DNA from: Archivesica marissinica
Taxonomy: Eukaryota > Mollusca > Bivalvia > Venerida > Vesicomyidae
Assembly (NCBI GenBank): GCA_014843695.1
Contig: JABXNX010000063.1
Coordinates: forward strand, 111,811-175,810
Direction of reading: 5' to 3'
DNA: 64,000 bases
Positions 37,711 through 51,100 of this stretch are shown piece after piece (the first letter of the stretch is position 1; the number at the start of each line of letters is the position of its first letter). A model generated the notes under the pieces. It saw nothing but the letters and a program-made list of their open reading frames with translations, had not been told where the DNA came from and searched no databases. The position numbers were made by a program, and so were the translations under genes.

Positions 37711-38947
37711 TATTATCTGGATACATTACAAGCTATCTATAGACTGTATATTATCTGTACACATTACAAGCTATCTATAGACTGTATATTATCTGTACAC
37801 ATTACAAGCTATCTATATACTGTATATTATCTGTACACATTACAAGCTATCTATAGACTGTATATTATCTGTACACATTACAAGCTATCTAGACTGTATA
37901 TTATCTGTACACCTTACAAGCTATCTATATACTGTATATTATCTGTACACCTTACAAGCTATCTATAGACTGTATATTATCTGTACACATTACAAGCTAT
38001 CTATAGACTGTATATTATCTGTACACATTACAAGCTATCTATAGACTGTATATTATCTGTACACATTACAAGCTATCTATAGACTGTATATTATCTGTAC
38101 ACATTACAAGCTATCTAAAGACTGTATATTATCTGTACACATTACAAACTATCTATAGACTGTATATTATCTGTACACATTACAAGCTATCTATAGACTG
38201 TATATTATCTGTACACATTACAAGCTATCTATAGACTGTATATTATCTGTACACATTACAAGCTATCTATAGACTGTATATTATCTGTACACCTTACAAG
38301 CTATCTAGACTGTATATTATCTGTACACATTACAAGCTATCTATAGACTGTATATTATCTGTACACATTACAAGCTATCTATAGACTGTATATTATCTGT
38401 ACACATTACAAGCTATCTATAGACTGTATATTATCTGTACACATTACAAGCTATCTATAGACTGTATATTATCTGTACACATTACAAGCTATCTAGACTG
38501 TATATTATCTGTACACATTACAAGCTATCTATAGACTGTATATTATCTGTACACATTACAAGCTATCTATAGACTGTATATTATCTGTACACATTACAAG
38601 CTATCTATAGACTGTATAGTATCTGTACACATTACAAGCTATCTATAGACTGTATATTATCTGTACACATTACAAGCTATCTATAGACTGTATATTATCT
38701 GTACACATTACAAGCTATCTATAGACTGTATATTATCTGTACACATTACAAGCTATCTAAAGACTGTATATTATCTGTACACATTACAAGCTATCTATAG
38801 ACTGTATATTATCTGTACACATTACAAGCTATCTATAGACTGTATATTATCTGTACACATTACAAGCTATCTATAGACTGTATATTATCTGTACACATTA
38901 CAAGCTATCTATAGACTGTATATTATCTGTACACATTACAAGCTATC
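37711..38947. repeat. 38-bp minisatellite, right copy
   Basis: Counterpart of 28558-29793, of almost the same length but with variants in different places (for example an ACAAACTATC unit near 38150). Confidence 0.95.
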
Positions 38948-39540
38948 TGAGTATCCTCAGTAGCACAATATCCAAGAAACACTTACCAGTAATGTTTTGC
39001 AGTATCCTCAGTAGCACAATATCCAAGAAACACTTACCAGTAATGTTTTGCAGTATCCTCAGTAGCACAATATCCAAGAAACACTTACCAGTAATGTTTT
39101 GCAGTATCCTCAGTAGCACAATATCCAAGAAACACTTACCAGTAATGTTTTGCAGTATCCTCAGTAGCACAATATCCAAGAAACACTTACCAGTAATGTT
39201 TTGCAGTATCCTCAGTAGCACAATATCCAAGAAACACTTACCAGTAATGTTTTGCAGTATCCTCAGTAGCACAATATCCAAGAAACACTTACCAGTAATG
39301 TTTTGCAGTATCCTCAGTAGCACAATATCCAAGAAACACTTACCAGTAATGTTTTGCAGTATCCTCAGTAGCACAATATCCAAGAAACACTTACCAGTAA
39401 TGTTTTGCAGTATCCTCAGTAGCACAATATCCAAGAAACACTTACCAGTAATGTTTTGCAGTATCCTCAGTAGCACAATATCCAAGAAACACTTACCAGT
39501 AACGTTTTGCAGTATCCTCAGTAGCACAATATCCAAGAAA
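38948..39540. repeat. 51-bp exon-B-related minisatellite, right copy
   Basis: Counterpart of 29794-30388, but almost fully homogeneous: nearly all units carry ATTACTG|GTAAGTG in the sense strand, whereas the left copy holds diverged units. Confidence 0.95.
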
Positions 39541-41104
39541 CACTTACAAGAGATCCCTGTAAAACTTACACAGTAGAGTGATGGAGAATCATCGGTAGCA
39601 CAAGATCCCAGTAAAACTTACACAGTAGTGTTGAGAATCCTCGGTAGCACAAGATCCCAGTAAAACTTACCCAGTAGTGATGGAGAATCATCGGTAGCAC
39701 AAGATCCCAGTAAAACTTACACAGTAGAGTGTTTGAGAATCCTCATTAGCACAAGATCCCAGTAAAACTTACCCAGTAGTGTCAGAGATTCCACGGTAGC
39801 ACAAGATCCCAGTAAAACTTATCCAGTAGTGTCAGAGATTCCTCGGTAGCACACGTTCCCATTAAAACTGACCCACTAGTGTTGGAGAATCCTCGGTAGT
39901 ACAAGATCCCAGTAAAACTAACCCACTAGTGTTGGAGAATCCTCGGTAGTACAAGATCCCAGTAAAACTAACCCACTAGTGTTGGAGAATCCTCGGTAGT
40001 ACAAGATCCCAGTAAAACTAACCCACTAGTGATGGAGAATCCTCGGTAGTACAAGATCCCAGTAAAACTAACCCACTAGTGTTGGAGAATATTCGGTAGC
40101 ACAAGATCCCAGTAAAACTAACCCAGTAGTGATGGAGAATCATCGGTAGCACAAGATCCCAGTAAAACTTACACAGTAGTGTTTGAGAATCCTCGGTAGC
40201 ACAAGATCCCAGTAAAACTTACCCAGTAGTGATGGAGAATCATCGGTAGCACAAGATCCCAGTAAAACTTACACAGTAGAGTGTTTGAGAATCCTCGGTA
40301 GCACAAGCTCCCGCTAAAACTAACCCAGTAGAGTGATGGAGAATCCTGAGTAGCACAAGATCCCGTTAAAACTTACCCAGTAGAGGGTTGGAGAATCCTC
40401 AGTAGCACAAGCTCCCGCTAAAACTAACCCAGTAGAGTGTTGGAGAATCCTCGGTACAACAAGCTCCCGTTAAAACTTACCCAGTAGAGGGTTGGAGAAT
40501 CCTCAGTAGCACAAGCTCCCGTTAAAACTTACACAGTAGAGTGTTTGAGAATCCTCAGTAGCACAAGCTCCCGTTAAAACTTACCCAGTAGAGTGTTGGA
40601 GAATCCTCAGTAGCACAAGCTCCCGCTAAAACTAACCCAGTAGAGTGATGGAGAATCCTGAGTAGCACAAGATCCCGTTAAAACTTACCCAGTAGAGGGT
40701 TGGAGAATCCTCAGTAGCACAAGCTCCCGCTAAAACTAACCCAGTAGAGTGTTGGAGAATCCTCGGTACAACAAGCTCCCGTTAAAACTTACCCAGTAGA
40801 GGGTTGGAGAATCCTCAGTAGCACAAGCTCCCGTTAAAACTTACACAGTAGAGTGTTTGAGAATCCTCAGTAGCACAAGCTCCCGTTAAAACTTACCCAG
40901 TAGAGTGTTGGAGAATCCTCAGTAGCACAAGCTCCCGCTAAAACTAACCCAGTAGAGTGATGGAGAATCCTGAGTAGCACAAGATCCCGTTAAAACTTAC
41001 CCAGTAGAGTATTGGAGAATCCTCAGTAGCACAAGCTCCCGTTAAAACTTATCCAGTAGAGTGTTGGAGAATCCTCAGTAGCACAAGCTCCCGCTAAAAC
41101 TTAC
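39541..41104. repeat. 50-52-bp minisatellite of exon B's 3' end plus donor, right copy
   Basis: Counterpart of 30389-31950. The first kilobase matches closely; in 40300-41000 the order of CTCCCGTT and CTCCCGCT units differs from the left copy. It abuts the exon B donor at 41104. Confidence 0.95.
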
Positions 41105-41228
41105 CCAGTAGAGTGATGGAGAATCCTCGGTAGCATCCTTGAACAGGCTGTTGTACTCCACCACAAATCGGTACACAATCTGGTTAGTTGAACCCTGGTC
41201 CTTCAGCGCGAGAAAGCCCGTACCACAT
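41105..41228 (-). CDS. FAM13: FAM13-family RhoGAP protein, internal exon B (copy right of the gap)
   Basis: Minus-strand exon of 124 bp with acceptor CTATGTATAG|ATGTGG and a perfect donor CTACTGG|GTAAGT. It starts with the one base needed to complete exon A's last codon and ends in phase 0. The peptide runs CGTGFLALKDQGSTNQIVYR, then FVVEYNSLFKDATEDSPSLYW. It lines up with the end of the FAM13A RhoGAP domain (G-L..-K-E-Q...E-N-Y-N-T-L-F), and the distance from FGPN to K(D/E)Q is identical. The last 30 nt, with 22 nt of intron, are repeated about 30 times just downstream. An identical exon lies at 31951-32074; only one of the two may exist in a real haplotype. Confidence 0.88.
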
Positions 41229-41233
41229 CTATA

Positions 41234-41394
41234 CATAGATATACAAAATATGCTATATGTCCGCATAAGGGGGTATCTTGCCACCTACATACATAGATAT
41301 ACAAAATATGCTATATGTCCACATAGAGGGGGTATCTTGCCACCTACATACATAGATATACAAAATATGCTATATGTCCACATAGAGGGGATAC
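41234..41394. repeat. 59-bp tandem repeat upstream of exon B, right copy
   Basis: Counterpart of 32080-32239, three units, one base longer in the second unit. Confidence 0.88.
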
Positions 41395-44300
41395 ACGTAC
41401 ATGTAATACTGGATCATACAAGTACATGTAATACTGGATCATACAAGTACATGTAATACTGGATCATACAAGTACATGTAATACTGGTACAAGTACATGT
41501 AATACTGGATCATACAAGTACATGTAATACTGGATCATACAAGTACATGTAATACTGGATCATACAAGTACATGTAATACTGGATCATACAAGTACATGT
41601 AATACTGGTGCAAGTACATGTAATACTGGGTCATACAAGTATATGTAATACTGGTACAAGTACATGTAATACTGGATCATACAAGTACATGTAATACTGG
41701 TACAAGTACATGTAATACTGGATCATACAAGTACATGTAATACTGGGTCATACAAGTACATGTAATACTGGTACAAGTACATGTAATACTGGGTCATACA
41801 AGTACATGTAATACTGTATCATACAAGTACATGTAATACTGGGTCATACAAGTACATGTAATACTGGGTCATACAAGTACATGTAATACTGGTACAAGTA
41901 CATGTAATACTGGGTCATACAAGTACATGTACTACTGGGTCATACAAGTACATGTAATACTGGTACAAGTACATGTAATACTGGATCATACAAGTACATG
42001 TAATACTGGGTCATACAAGTACATGTAATACTGGTACAAGTACATGTAATACTGGGTCATACAAGTACATGTAATACTGTATCATACAAGTACATGTAAT
42101 ACTGGGTCATACAAGTACATGTAATACTGGGTCATACAAGTACATGTAATACTGGTACAAGTACATGTAATACTGGGTCATACAAGTACATGTACTACTG
42201 GGTCATACAAGTACATGTAATACTGGTACAAGTACATGTAATACTGGATCATACAAGTACATGTAATACTGGGTCATACAAGTACATGTAATACTGGTAC
42301 AAGTACATGTAATACTGGGTCATACAAGTACATGTAATACTGTATCATACAAGTACATGTAATACTGGGTCATACAAGTATATGTAATACTGGGTCATAC
42401 AAGTACATGTAATACTGGTACAAGTACATGTAATACTGGTACAAGTACATGTAATACTGGTTCATACAAGTACATGTAATACTGGATCATACAAGTACAT
42501 GTAATACTGGTACAAGTACATGTAATACTGGATCATACAAGTACATGTAATACTGTATCATACAAGTACATGTAATACTGGTACAAGTACATGTAATACT
42601 GGGTCATACAAGTACATGTAATACTGGTACAAGTACATGTAATACTGGGTCATACAAGTACATGTAATACTGGGTCATACAAGTACATGTAATACTGGTA
42701 CAAGTACATGTAATACTGGTTCATACAAGTACATGTAATACTGGGTCATACAAGTACATGTAATACTGGTTCATACAAGTACATGTAATACTGGATCATA
42801 CAAGTACATGTAATACTGGATCATACAAGTACATGTAATACTGGGTCATACAAGTACATGTAATACTGGGTCATACAAGTACATGTAATACTGGTACAAG
42901 TACATGTAATACTGGTACAAGTACATGTAATACTGGCATACAAGTACATGTAATACTGGATCATACAAGTACATGTAATACTGGTACAAGTACATGTAAT
43001 ACTGGATCATACAAGTACATGTAATACTGTATCATACAAGTACATGTAATACTGGTACAAGTACATGTAATACTGGTACATACAAGTACATGTAATACTG
43101 GTACAAGTACATGTAATACTGGATCATACAAGTACATGTAATACTGTATCATACAAGTACATGTAATACTGGTACAAGTACATGTAATACTGGTACATAC
43201 AAGTACATGTAATACTGGGTCATACAAGTATATGTAATACTGGTACAAGTACATGTAATACTGGGTCATACAAGTACATGTAATACTGGGTCATACAAGT
43301 ACATGCAATACTGGATCATACAAGTACATGCAATACTGGATCATACAAGTACATGTAATACTGGTACAAGTACATGTAATACTGGTACAAGTACATGTAA
43401 TACTGGTACAAGTACATGTAATACTGGTACAAGTACATGTAATACTGGTACAATTACATGTAATACTGGTACAAGTACATGTAATACTGGTACAAGTACA
43501 TGTAATACTGGTACAAGTACATGTAATACTGGTACAAGTACATGTAATACTGGGTCATACAAGTACATGTAATACTGGGTCATACAAGTACATGTAATAC
43601 TGATACAAGTACATGTAATACTGGATCATACAAGTACATGTAATACTGGTACAAGTACATGTAATACTGGTACAAGTACATGTAATACTGGGTCATACAA
43701 GTACATGTAATACTGGGTCATACAAGTACATGCAATACTGGTTCATACAAGTACATGTAATACTGGATCATACAAGTACATGCAATACTGGATCATACAA
43801 GTACATGTAATACTGGTACAAGTACATGTAATACTGGGTCATACAAGTACATGTAATACTGGGTCATACACGTACATGTAATACTGGTACAAGTACATGT
43901 AATACTGGGTCATACAAGTACATGTAATACTGGGTCATATAAGTACATGAAATACTGGTACAAGTACATGTAATACTGGGACATACAAGTACATGTAATA
44001 CTGGGTCATACAAGTACATGTAATACTGGATCATACAAGTACATGTAATACTGGGTCATACAAGTACATGTAATACTGGGTCATACAAGTACATGTAATA
44101 CTGGTACAAGTACATGTAATACTGGGACAAGTACATGTAATACTGGATCATACAAGTACATGTAATACTGGGTCATACAAGTACATGTAATACTGATACA
44201 AGTACATGTAATACTGGATCATACAAGTACATGTAATACTGGTACAAGTACATGTAATACTGGTACAAGTACATGTAATACTGGGTCATACAAGTACATG

Positions 44301-47300
44301 TAATACTGGGTCATACAAGTACATGTAATACTGGTACAAGTACATGTAATACTGGTACAAGTACATGTAATACTGGTCATACAAGTACATGTAATACTGG
44401 ATCATACAAGTACATGTAATACTGGTACAAGTACATGTAATACTGGATCATACAAGTACATGTAATACTGTATCATACAAGTACATGTAATACTGGTACA
44501 AGTACATGTAATACTGGTACATACAAGTACATGTAATACTGGTACAAGTACATGTAATACTGGATCATACAAGTACATGTAATACTGTATCATACAAGTA
44601 CATGTAATACTGGTACAAGTACATGTAATACTGGTACATACAAGTACATGTAATACTGGTCATACAAGTATATGTAATACTGGTACAAGTACATGTAATA
44701 CTGGGTCATACAAGTACATGTAATACTGGGTCATACAAGTACATGCAATACTGGATCATACAAGTACATGCAATACTGGATCATACAAGTACATGTAATA
44801 CTGGTACAAGTACATGTAATACTGGTACAAGTACATGTAATACTGGTACAAGTACATGTAATACTGGTACAAGTACATGTAATACTGGTACAATTACATG
44901 TAATACTGGTACAAGTATATGTAATACTGGTACAAGTACATGTAATACTGGGTCATACAAGTACATGTAATACTGGGTCATACAAGTACATGCAATACTG
45001 GATCATACAAGTACATGCAATACTGGATCATACAAGTACATGTAATACTGGTACAAGTACATGTAATACTGGTACAAGTACATGTAATACTGGTACAAGT
45101 ACATGTAATACTGGTACAAGTACATGTAATACTGGTACAAGTACATGTAATACTGGGTCATACAAGTACATGTAATACTGGGTCATACAAGTACATGTAA
45201 TACTGATACAAGTACATGTAATACTGGATCATACAAGTACATGTAATACTGGTACAAGTACATGTAATACTGGTACAAGTACATGTAATACTGGGTCATA
45301 CAAGTACATGTAATACTGGGTCATACAAGTACATGCAATACTGGTTCATACAAGTACATGTAATACTGGATCATACAAGTACATGCAATACTGGATCATA
45401 CAAGTACATGTAATACTGGTACAAGTACATGTAATACTGGGTCATACAAGTACATGTAATACTGGGTCATACACGTACATGTAATACTGGTACAAGTACA
45501 TGTAATACTGGGTCATACAAGTACATGTAATACTGGGTCATATAAGTACATGTAATACTGGTACAAGTACATGTAATACTGGGACATACAAGTACATGTA
45601 ATACTGGGTCATACAAGTACATGTAATACTGGATCATACAAGTACATGTAATACTGGGTCATACAAGTACATGTAATACTGGGTCATACAAGTACATGTA
45701 ATACTGGTACAAGTACATGTAATACTGGGACAAGTACATGTAATACTGGATCATACAAGTACATGTAATACTGGGTCATACAAGTACATGTAATACTGGT
45801 ACAAGTACATGTAATATTGGATCATACAAGTACATGTAATACTGGATCATACAAGTACATGTAATACTGGTACAAGTACATGTAATACTGGGACAAGTAC
45901 ATGTAATACTGGATCATACAAGTACATGTAATACTGGATCATACAAGTACATGTAATACTGTATCATACAAGTACATGTAATACTGGTACAAGTACATGT
46001 AATACTGTATCATACAAGTACATGTAATACTGGTACAAGTACATGTAATACTGGGTCATACAAGTACATGTAATACTGGATCATACAAGTACATGTAATA
46101 CTGGATCATACAAGTACATGTAATACTGGATCATACAAGTACATGTAATACTGGTACAAGTACATGTAATACTGGGTCATACAAGTACATGTAATACTGT
46201 ATCATACAAGTACATGTAATACTGGTACAAGTACATGTAATACTGTATCATACAAGTACATGTAATACTGGTACAAGTACATGTAATACTGGATCATACA
46301 AGTACATGTAATACTGGATCATACAAGTACATGTAATACTGGATCATAAAAGTGCATGTAATACTGGATCATACAAGTACATGTAATACTGGATCATACA
46401 AGTACATGTAATACTGGATCATACAAGTACATGTAATACTGTATCATACAAGTACATGTAATACTGGATCATACAAGTACATGTAATACTGTATCATACA
46501 AGTACATGTAATACTGGTACAAGTACATGTAATACTTTATCATACAAGTACATGTAATACTGGGTCATACAAGTACATGTAATACTGGGTCATACAAGTA
46601 CATGTAATACTGGTACAAGTACATGTAATACTGATACAAGTACATGTAATACTGGTACAAGTACATGTAATACTGGTACAAGTACATGTAATACTGGTAC
46701 AAGTACATGTAATACTGATACAAGTACATGTAATACTGATACAAGTACATGTAATACTGGATCATACAAGTACATGTAATACTGGTACAAATACATGTAA
46801 TACTGATACAAGTACATGTAATACTGATACAAGTACATGTAATACTGGATCATACAAGTACATGTAATACTGGTACAAGTACATGTAATACTGATACAAG
46901 TACATGTAATACTGGTACAAGTACATGTAATACTGGTACAAGTACATGTAATACTGGTACAAGTACATGTAATACTGATACAAGTACATGTAATACTGAT
47001 ACAAGTACATGTAATACTGGATCATACAAGTACATGTAATACTGGTACAAGTACATGTAATACTGATACAAGTACATGTAATACTGATACAAGTACATGT
47101 AATACTGGATCATACAAGTACATGTAATACTGGTACAAGTACATGTAATACTGATACAAGTACATGTAATACTGATACAAGTACATGTAATACTGATACA
47201 GTACATGTAATACTGATACAAGTACATGTAATACTGGTACAAGTACATGTAATACTGGTACAAGTACATGTAATACTGGTACAAGTACATGTAATACTGA

Positions 47301-48165
47301 TACAAGTACATGTAATACTGGATCATACAAGTACATGTAATACTGGTACAAGTACATGTAATACTGGTACAAGTACATGTAATACTGGTACAAGTACATG
47401 TAATACTGGTACAAGTACATGTAATACTGATACAAGTACATGTAATACTGGTACAAGTACATGTAATACTGGTACAAGTACATGTAATACTGGTACAAGT
47501 ACATGTAATACTGGTACAAGTACATGTAATACTGGTACAAGTACATGTAATACTGATACAAGTACATGTAATACTGGATCATACAAGTACATGTAATACT
47601 GATACAAGTACATGTAATACTGGTACAAGTACATGTAATACTGGTACAAGTACATGTAATACTGGTACAAGTACATGTAATACTGGTACAAGTACATGTA
47701 ATACTGGTACAAGTACATGCAATACTGGATCATACAAGTACATGTAATACTGGGTCATACAAGTACATGTAATACTGGGTCATACAAGTACATGTAATAC
47801 TGGTACAAGTACATGTAATACTGATACAAGTACATGTAATACTGGGTCATACAAGTATATGTAATACTGGTACAAGTACATGCAATACTGGATCATACAA
47901 GTACATGTAATACTGGTACAAGTACATGCAATACTGGATCATACAAGTACATGTAATACTGGTACAAGTACATGTAATACTGATACAAGTACATGTAATA
48001 CTGGTACAAGTACATGTAATACTGGTACAAGTACATGTAATACTGGTACAAGTACATGTAATACTGGTACAAGTACATGTAATACTGGTACAAGTACATG
48101 TAATACTGATACAAGTACATGTAATACTGGTACAAGTACATGTAATACTGGTACAAGTACATGTA
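41395..48165. repeat. 6.8-kb 21/25-bp minisatellite
   Basis: Same family as 32240-33354. From about 46600 the 21-bp form (TACAAGTACATGTAATACTGG and a GATACAAG variant) dominates; to the left the 25-bp forms with GATCA or GGTCA dominate. Longer blocks recur, for example the segment at 43303 reappears near 44743. All ORFs here (CNTGTST, VPVLHVL) are unit artefacts. Confidence 0.96.
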
Positions 48166-48477
48166 TCGGCCTCAACATTTAGGATAATTCTAATAGTGAC
48201 GGAGAAATACGGAAACTCCCAGAAATGTTTAATCATGACAATCAGTCGGGATAGTAAATACACAGGGACAAGTTATTTTCATTTCGGACAAGCAGAAACT
48301 TCAAGAAACATTTTCCAACCAAAGGTACATCATTTTAACAGGCAATGCAATAAAGAACACCGAAAATCCGAATGTAAAGTCCGAATGATCTGTATTCTGT
48401 TATTTACACATCAAGCTATGACGTTTCAATGTGCAGTGGCATTTTGTCTATTATTTATGAAATTATGACTTATTCAG
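48166..48477. other. Unique spacer
   Basis: About 310 bp of non-repeat sequence. A plus-strand frame is open but shows no recognisable domain, codon pattern or splice context. Nothing can be named here. Confidence 0.6.
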
Positions 48478-49625
48478 ATCGTGGCTGATTCCGACCAGAT
48501 CGTGGCTGATTTCGACCAGATCGTGGCTGATTTCGACCAGATCGTGGCTGATTCCGACCAGATTGTGGCTGATTCCGACCAGATCGTGGCCGATTCCGAC
48601 CAGATTGTGGCCGATTCCGACCAGATCGTGGCTGATTCCGACCAGATCGTGGCTGATTCCGACCAGATTGTGGCCGATTCCGACCAGATCGTGGCTGATT
48701 CCGACCAGATTGTGGCCGATTCCGACCAGATGGTGGCCGATTCCGACCAGATCGTTTGGCTGATTCCGACCAATCGTTTGGCTGATTCCGACCAGATCAT
48801 AGCTGATTCCGACCAGATCTTGGCTGGTTCCGACCAGATCATAGCTGATTCCGACCAGATCTTGGCTGATTCCGACCAGATCATAGCTGATTCCGACCAG
48901 ATCGTGGCTGATTCCGACCAGATCTTGGCTGATTCCGACCAGATCTTGGCTGATTCCGACCAGATCATAGCTGATTCCGACCAGATCTTGGCTGATTCCG
49001 ACCAGATCGTGGCTGATTCCGACCAGATTGTGGCCGATTCCGACCAGATCGTGGCTGATTCCGACCAGATTGTGGCCGATTCCGACCAGATCGTGGATGA
49101 TTCCGACCAGATCGTGGCTGATTCCGACCAGATCGTGGCTGATTCCGACCAGATTGTGGCCGATTCCGACCAGATTGGGGCTGATTCTGACAAGATTGTG
49201 GCCGATTCCGACCAGATCGTGGCCGATTCCGACCAGATCGTTTGGCTGATTCCGACCAGATCGTTTGGCTGATTCCGACCAGATCATAGCTGATTCCGAC
49301 CAGATCATAGCTGATTCCGACCAGATCTTGGCTGATTCCGACCAGATCGTGGCTGGTTCCGACCAGATCATAGCTGATTCCGACCAGATCGTGGCTGATT
49401 CCGACCAGATCATAGCTCATTCCGACCAGATCTTGGCTGATTCCGACCAGATCTTGGCTGATTCCGACCAGATCATAGCTGATTCCGATCAGATCTTGGC
49501 TGATTCCGACCAGATCATAGCTGATTCCGACCAGATCATAGCTGATTCCGACCAGATCTTGGCCGATTCCGACCAGATCTTGGCTGATTCCGACCAGATC
49601 TTGGCTGATTCCGACCAGATCAGTT
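48478..49625. repeat. 21-bp minisatellite (ATTCCGACCAGATCGTGGCTG)
   Basis: About 54 copies with alternates GATCATAGCTG, GATCTTGGCTG and GATTGTGGCCG. 21 is a multiple of 3, so a 7-residue repeat (DQIVADS on plus, ATIWSES on minus) stays open. Degraded units continue at 50650-50690 on the far side of the MITE. Confidence 0.96.
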
Positions 49626-49730
49626 GCTGATTCGGACCACTTGGAATTCTTATTTTACTTTTCCAGATACGTTTACTTAGAAAACTTGTTTTACTTGCAT
49701 TTAGATGATAAAGGGTTGTATATGTTTGTA

Positions 49731-50623
49731 CAGTAAAAACCGTCTGTGCGATCACCCCGATTTCGAGACCACCCCGCTATTGTGAATGATTCTTTTCATG
49801 TCACTGGTCGTTGACCCCGATAACCAGACCATCCCGTTATTCCGTAATATGACCAGTTAGTTAAGACAAATGCCATTAATCCTATGCTAATTGAACCCCT
49901 AATACGACCGCGGGCGATTTTCTCACTTTCATTGATAAAACATTTTTAATTATGTCCCTGTTTTACGACAATTAAGCGACCACTTTATGGTATCAGTCAT
50001 GGTTAAGTGAGATAAACACGGAAGTGTTGATTGTATATGATTGCTTTTGATTGCTTTTAATCTTTTGTATATTGTCTGGAGTGGAGTATCGCAGCTAAAG
50101 TTGTACTGCATGTGTAAGGACTTGGGCACTCTGTCACAGGACTTAGCTAAAACATCCAAGATGAGATCGAGAAACAATCCGTGAAAGTGAAGTGTTTATA
50201 TAAGCAGTCAACCCGTGAATGTTTTTTTTTAAATAATGAATGATTGATGATGATATTTACTTTTCAAGGAAACTACTGTGCTTGGTATACACAATATAAT
50301 TAATGAAAACAAGAAAATAAATGTTGAAAATAAATGGATTAACTCATTTACATTGTTCTTTATTTTATTATTAATTAATTAATTGTGATATACAGTTGTC
50401 TATGAATGGATTTCAGAAGTACAATCCTAAACCATAGAAACAACCAATCCGTCTGTAATTAAAACAGAAACACCAAGAAATTGTCATATGTGAAAGTACA
50501 TTGTACATGTAGTAAAATTATCATAATTTGGTCTTCTGGACCAAACTCGATAAAGAGACCACCCCGCTAATAAGACCACTTTTTGGAAGTCCCATAGGTG
50601 GTCTTATTATAGGGGTTTTACTG
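49731..50623. mobile_element. Pogo/Tigger-like MITE, copy 2 (inverted)
   Basis: 893-bp element flanked by TA (49729-49730 and 50624-50625). It starts CAGTAAAAACCGTCTGTGCG and ends TATAGGGGTTTTACTG. Over its length it is the reverse complement of the element at 2173-3040 with small indels (an extra GATTGCTTTT near 50045 and a T-run near 50225). The short minus-strand ORF at 49950-50177 is internal MITE sequence without a known domain. Confidence 0.85.
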
Positions 50624-50625
50624 TA

Positions 50626-51100
50626 TATTAATGAAATTTTTAACTCGGACATCAGTAGTGGATATGGACCAGATAGTGTCTGATTCGCACCAGATCAGTG
50701 GCAATTTTCGACAAACCTACATGTAGCTAAATTAATTAGAACTGATTAAATGAATTAGAACTGATTTGATCTGGTCATAATCAGCCATGGTTTGAATCAT
50801 ATACAAGAAGTGACTACATTATCATATATACAAATCGGGCAAAACATATTTTGGCAAGTGCTTCTTTTTTAAGCCACTTACCCGAAGGGACAAGTGCTCA
50901 GGGAAAATGAAGGCAAAGACTGTTGTTTGTATTTCATTCAAAGAATCAGAGTGCCCAATTATTGATCCTTGGTGCAATCATAAGGTCAGATGTTGAATGA
51001 GGTGTTGAGAAGTTGGTTGTCACTTAAGTTATTTCAAAATATTTCCACACCCAATCAGGCTTTTTTGTATGCAAATGTATATGGTCAAATAGGTGTGCAA
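50626..51100. other. Unique spacer with degraded 21-bp units
   Basis: Holds faint copies of the GACCAGAT...CTGATTC unit near 50660 and an inverted-looking GATCTGGTCATAATCAGCC near 50767. The rest is AT-rich with no recognisable gene. Confidence 0.6.

Noticed and set aside
48463..49630. DQIVADS / ATIWSES heptapeptide repeat proteins on both strands
   Set aside because: 21-bp units keep any stop-free frame open on both strands; no flanking coding sequence, no codon-level constraint.
49950..50177. 75-codon ORF within MITE copy 2 as a transposase
   Set aside because: No DDE or DNA-binding motif is visible; in copy 1 the same region has indels, and the element is under 1 kb.
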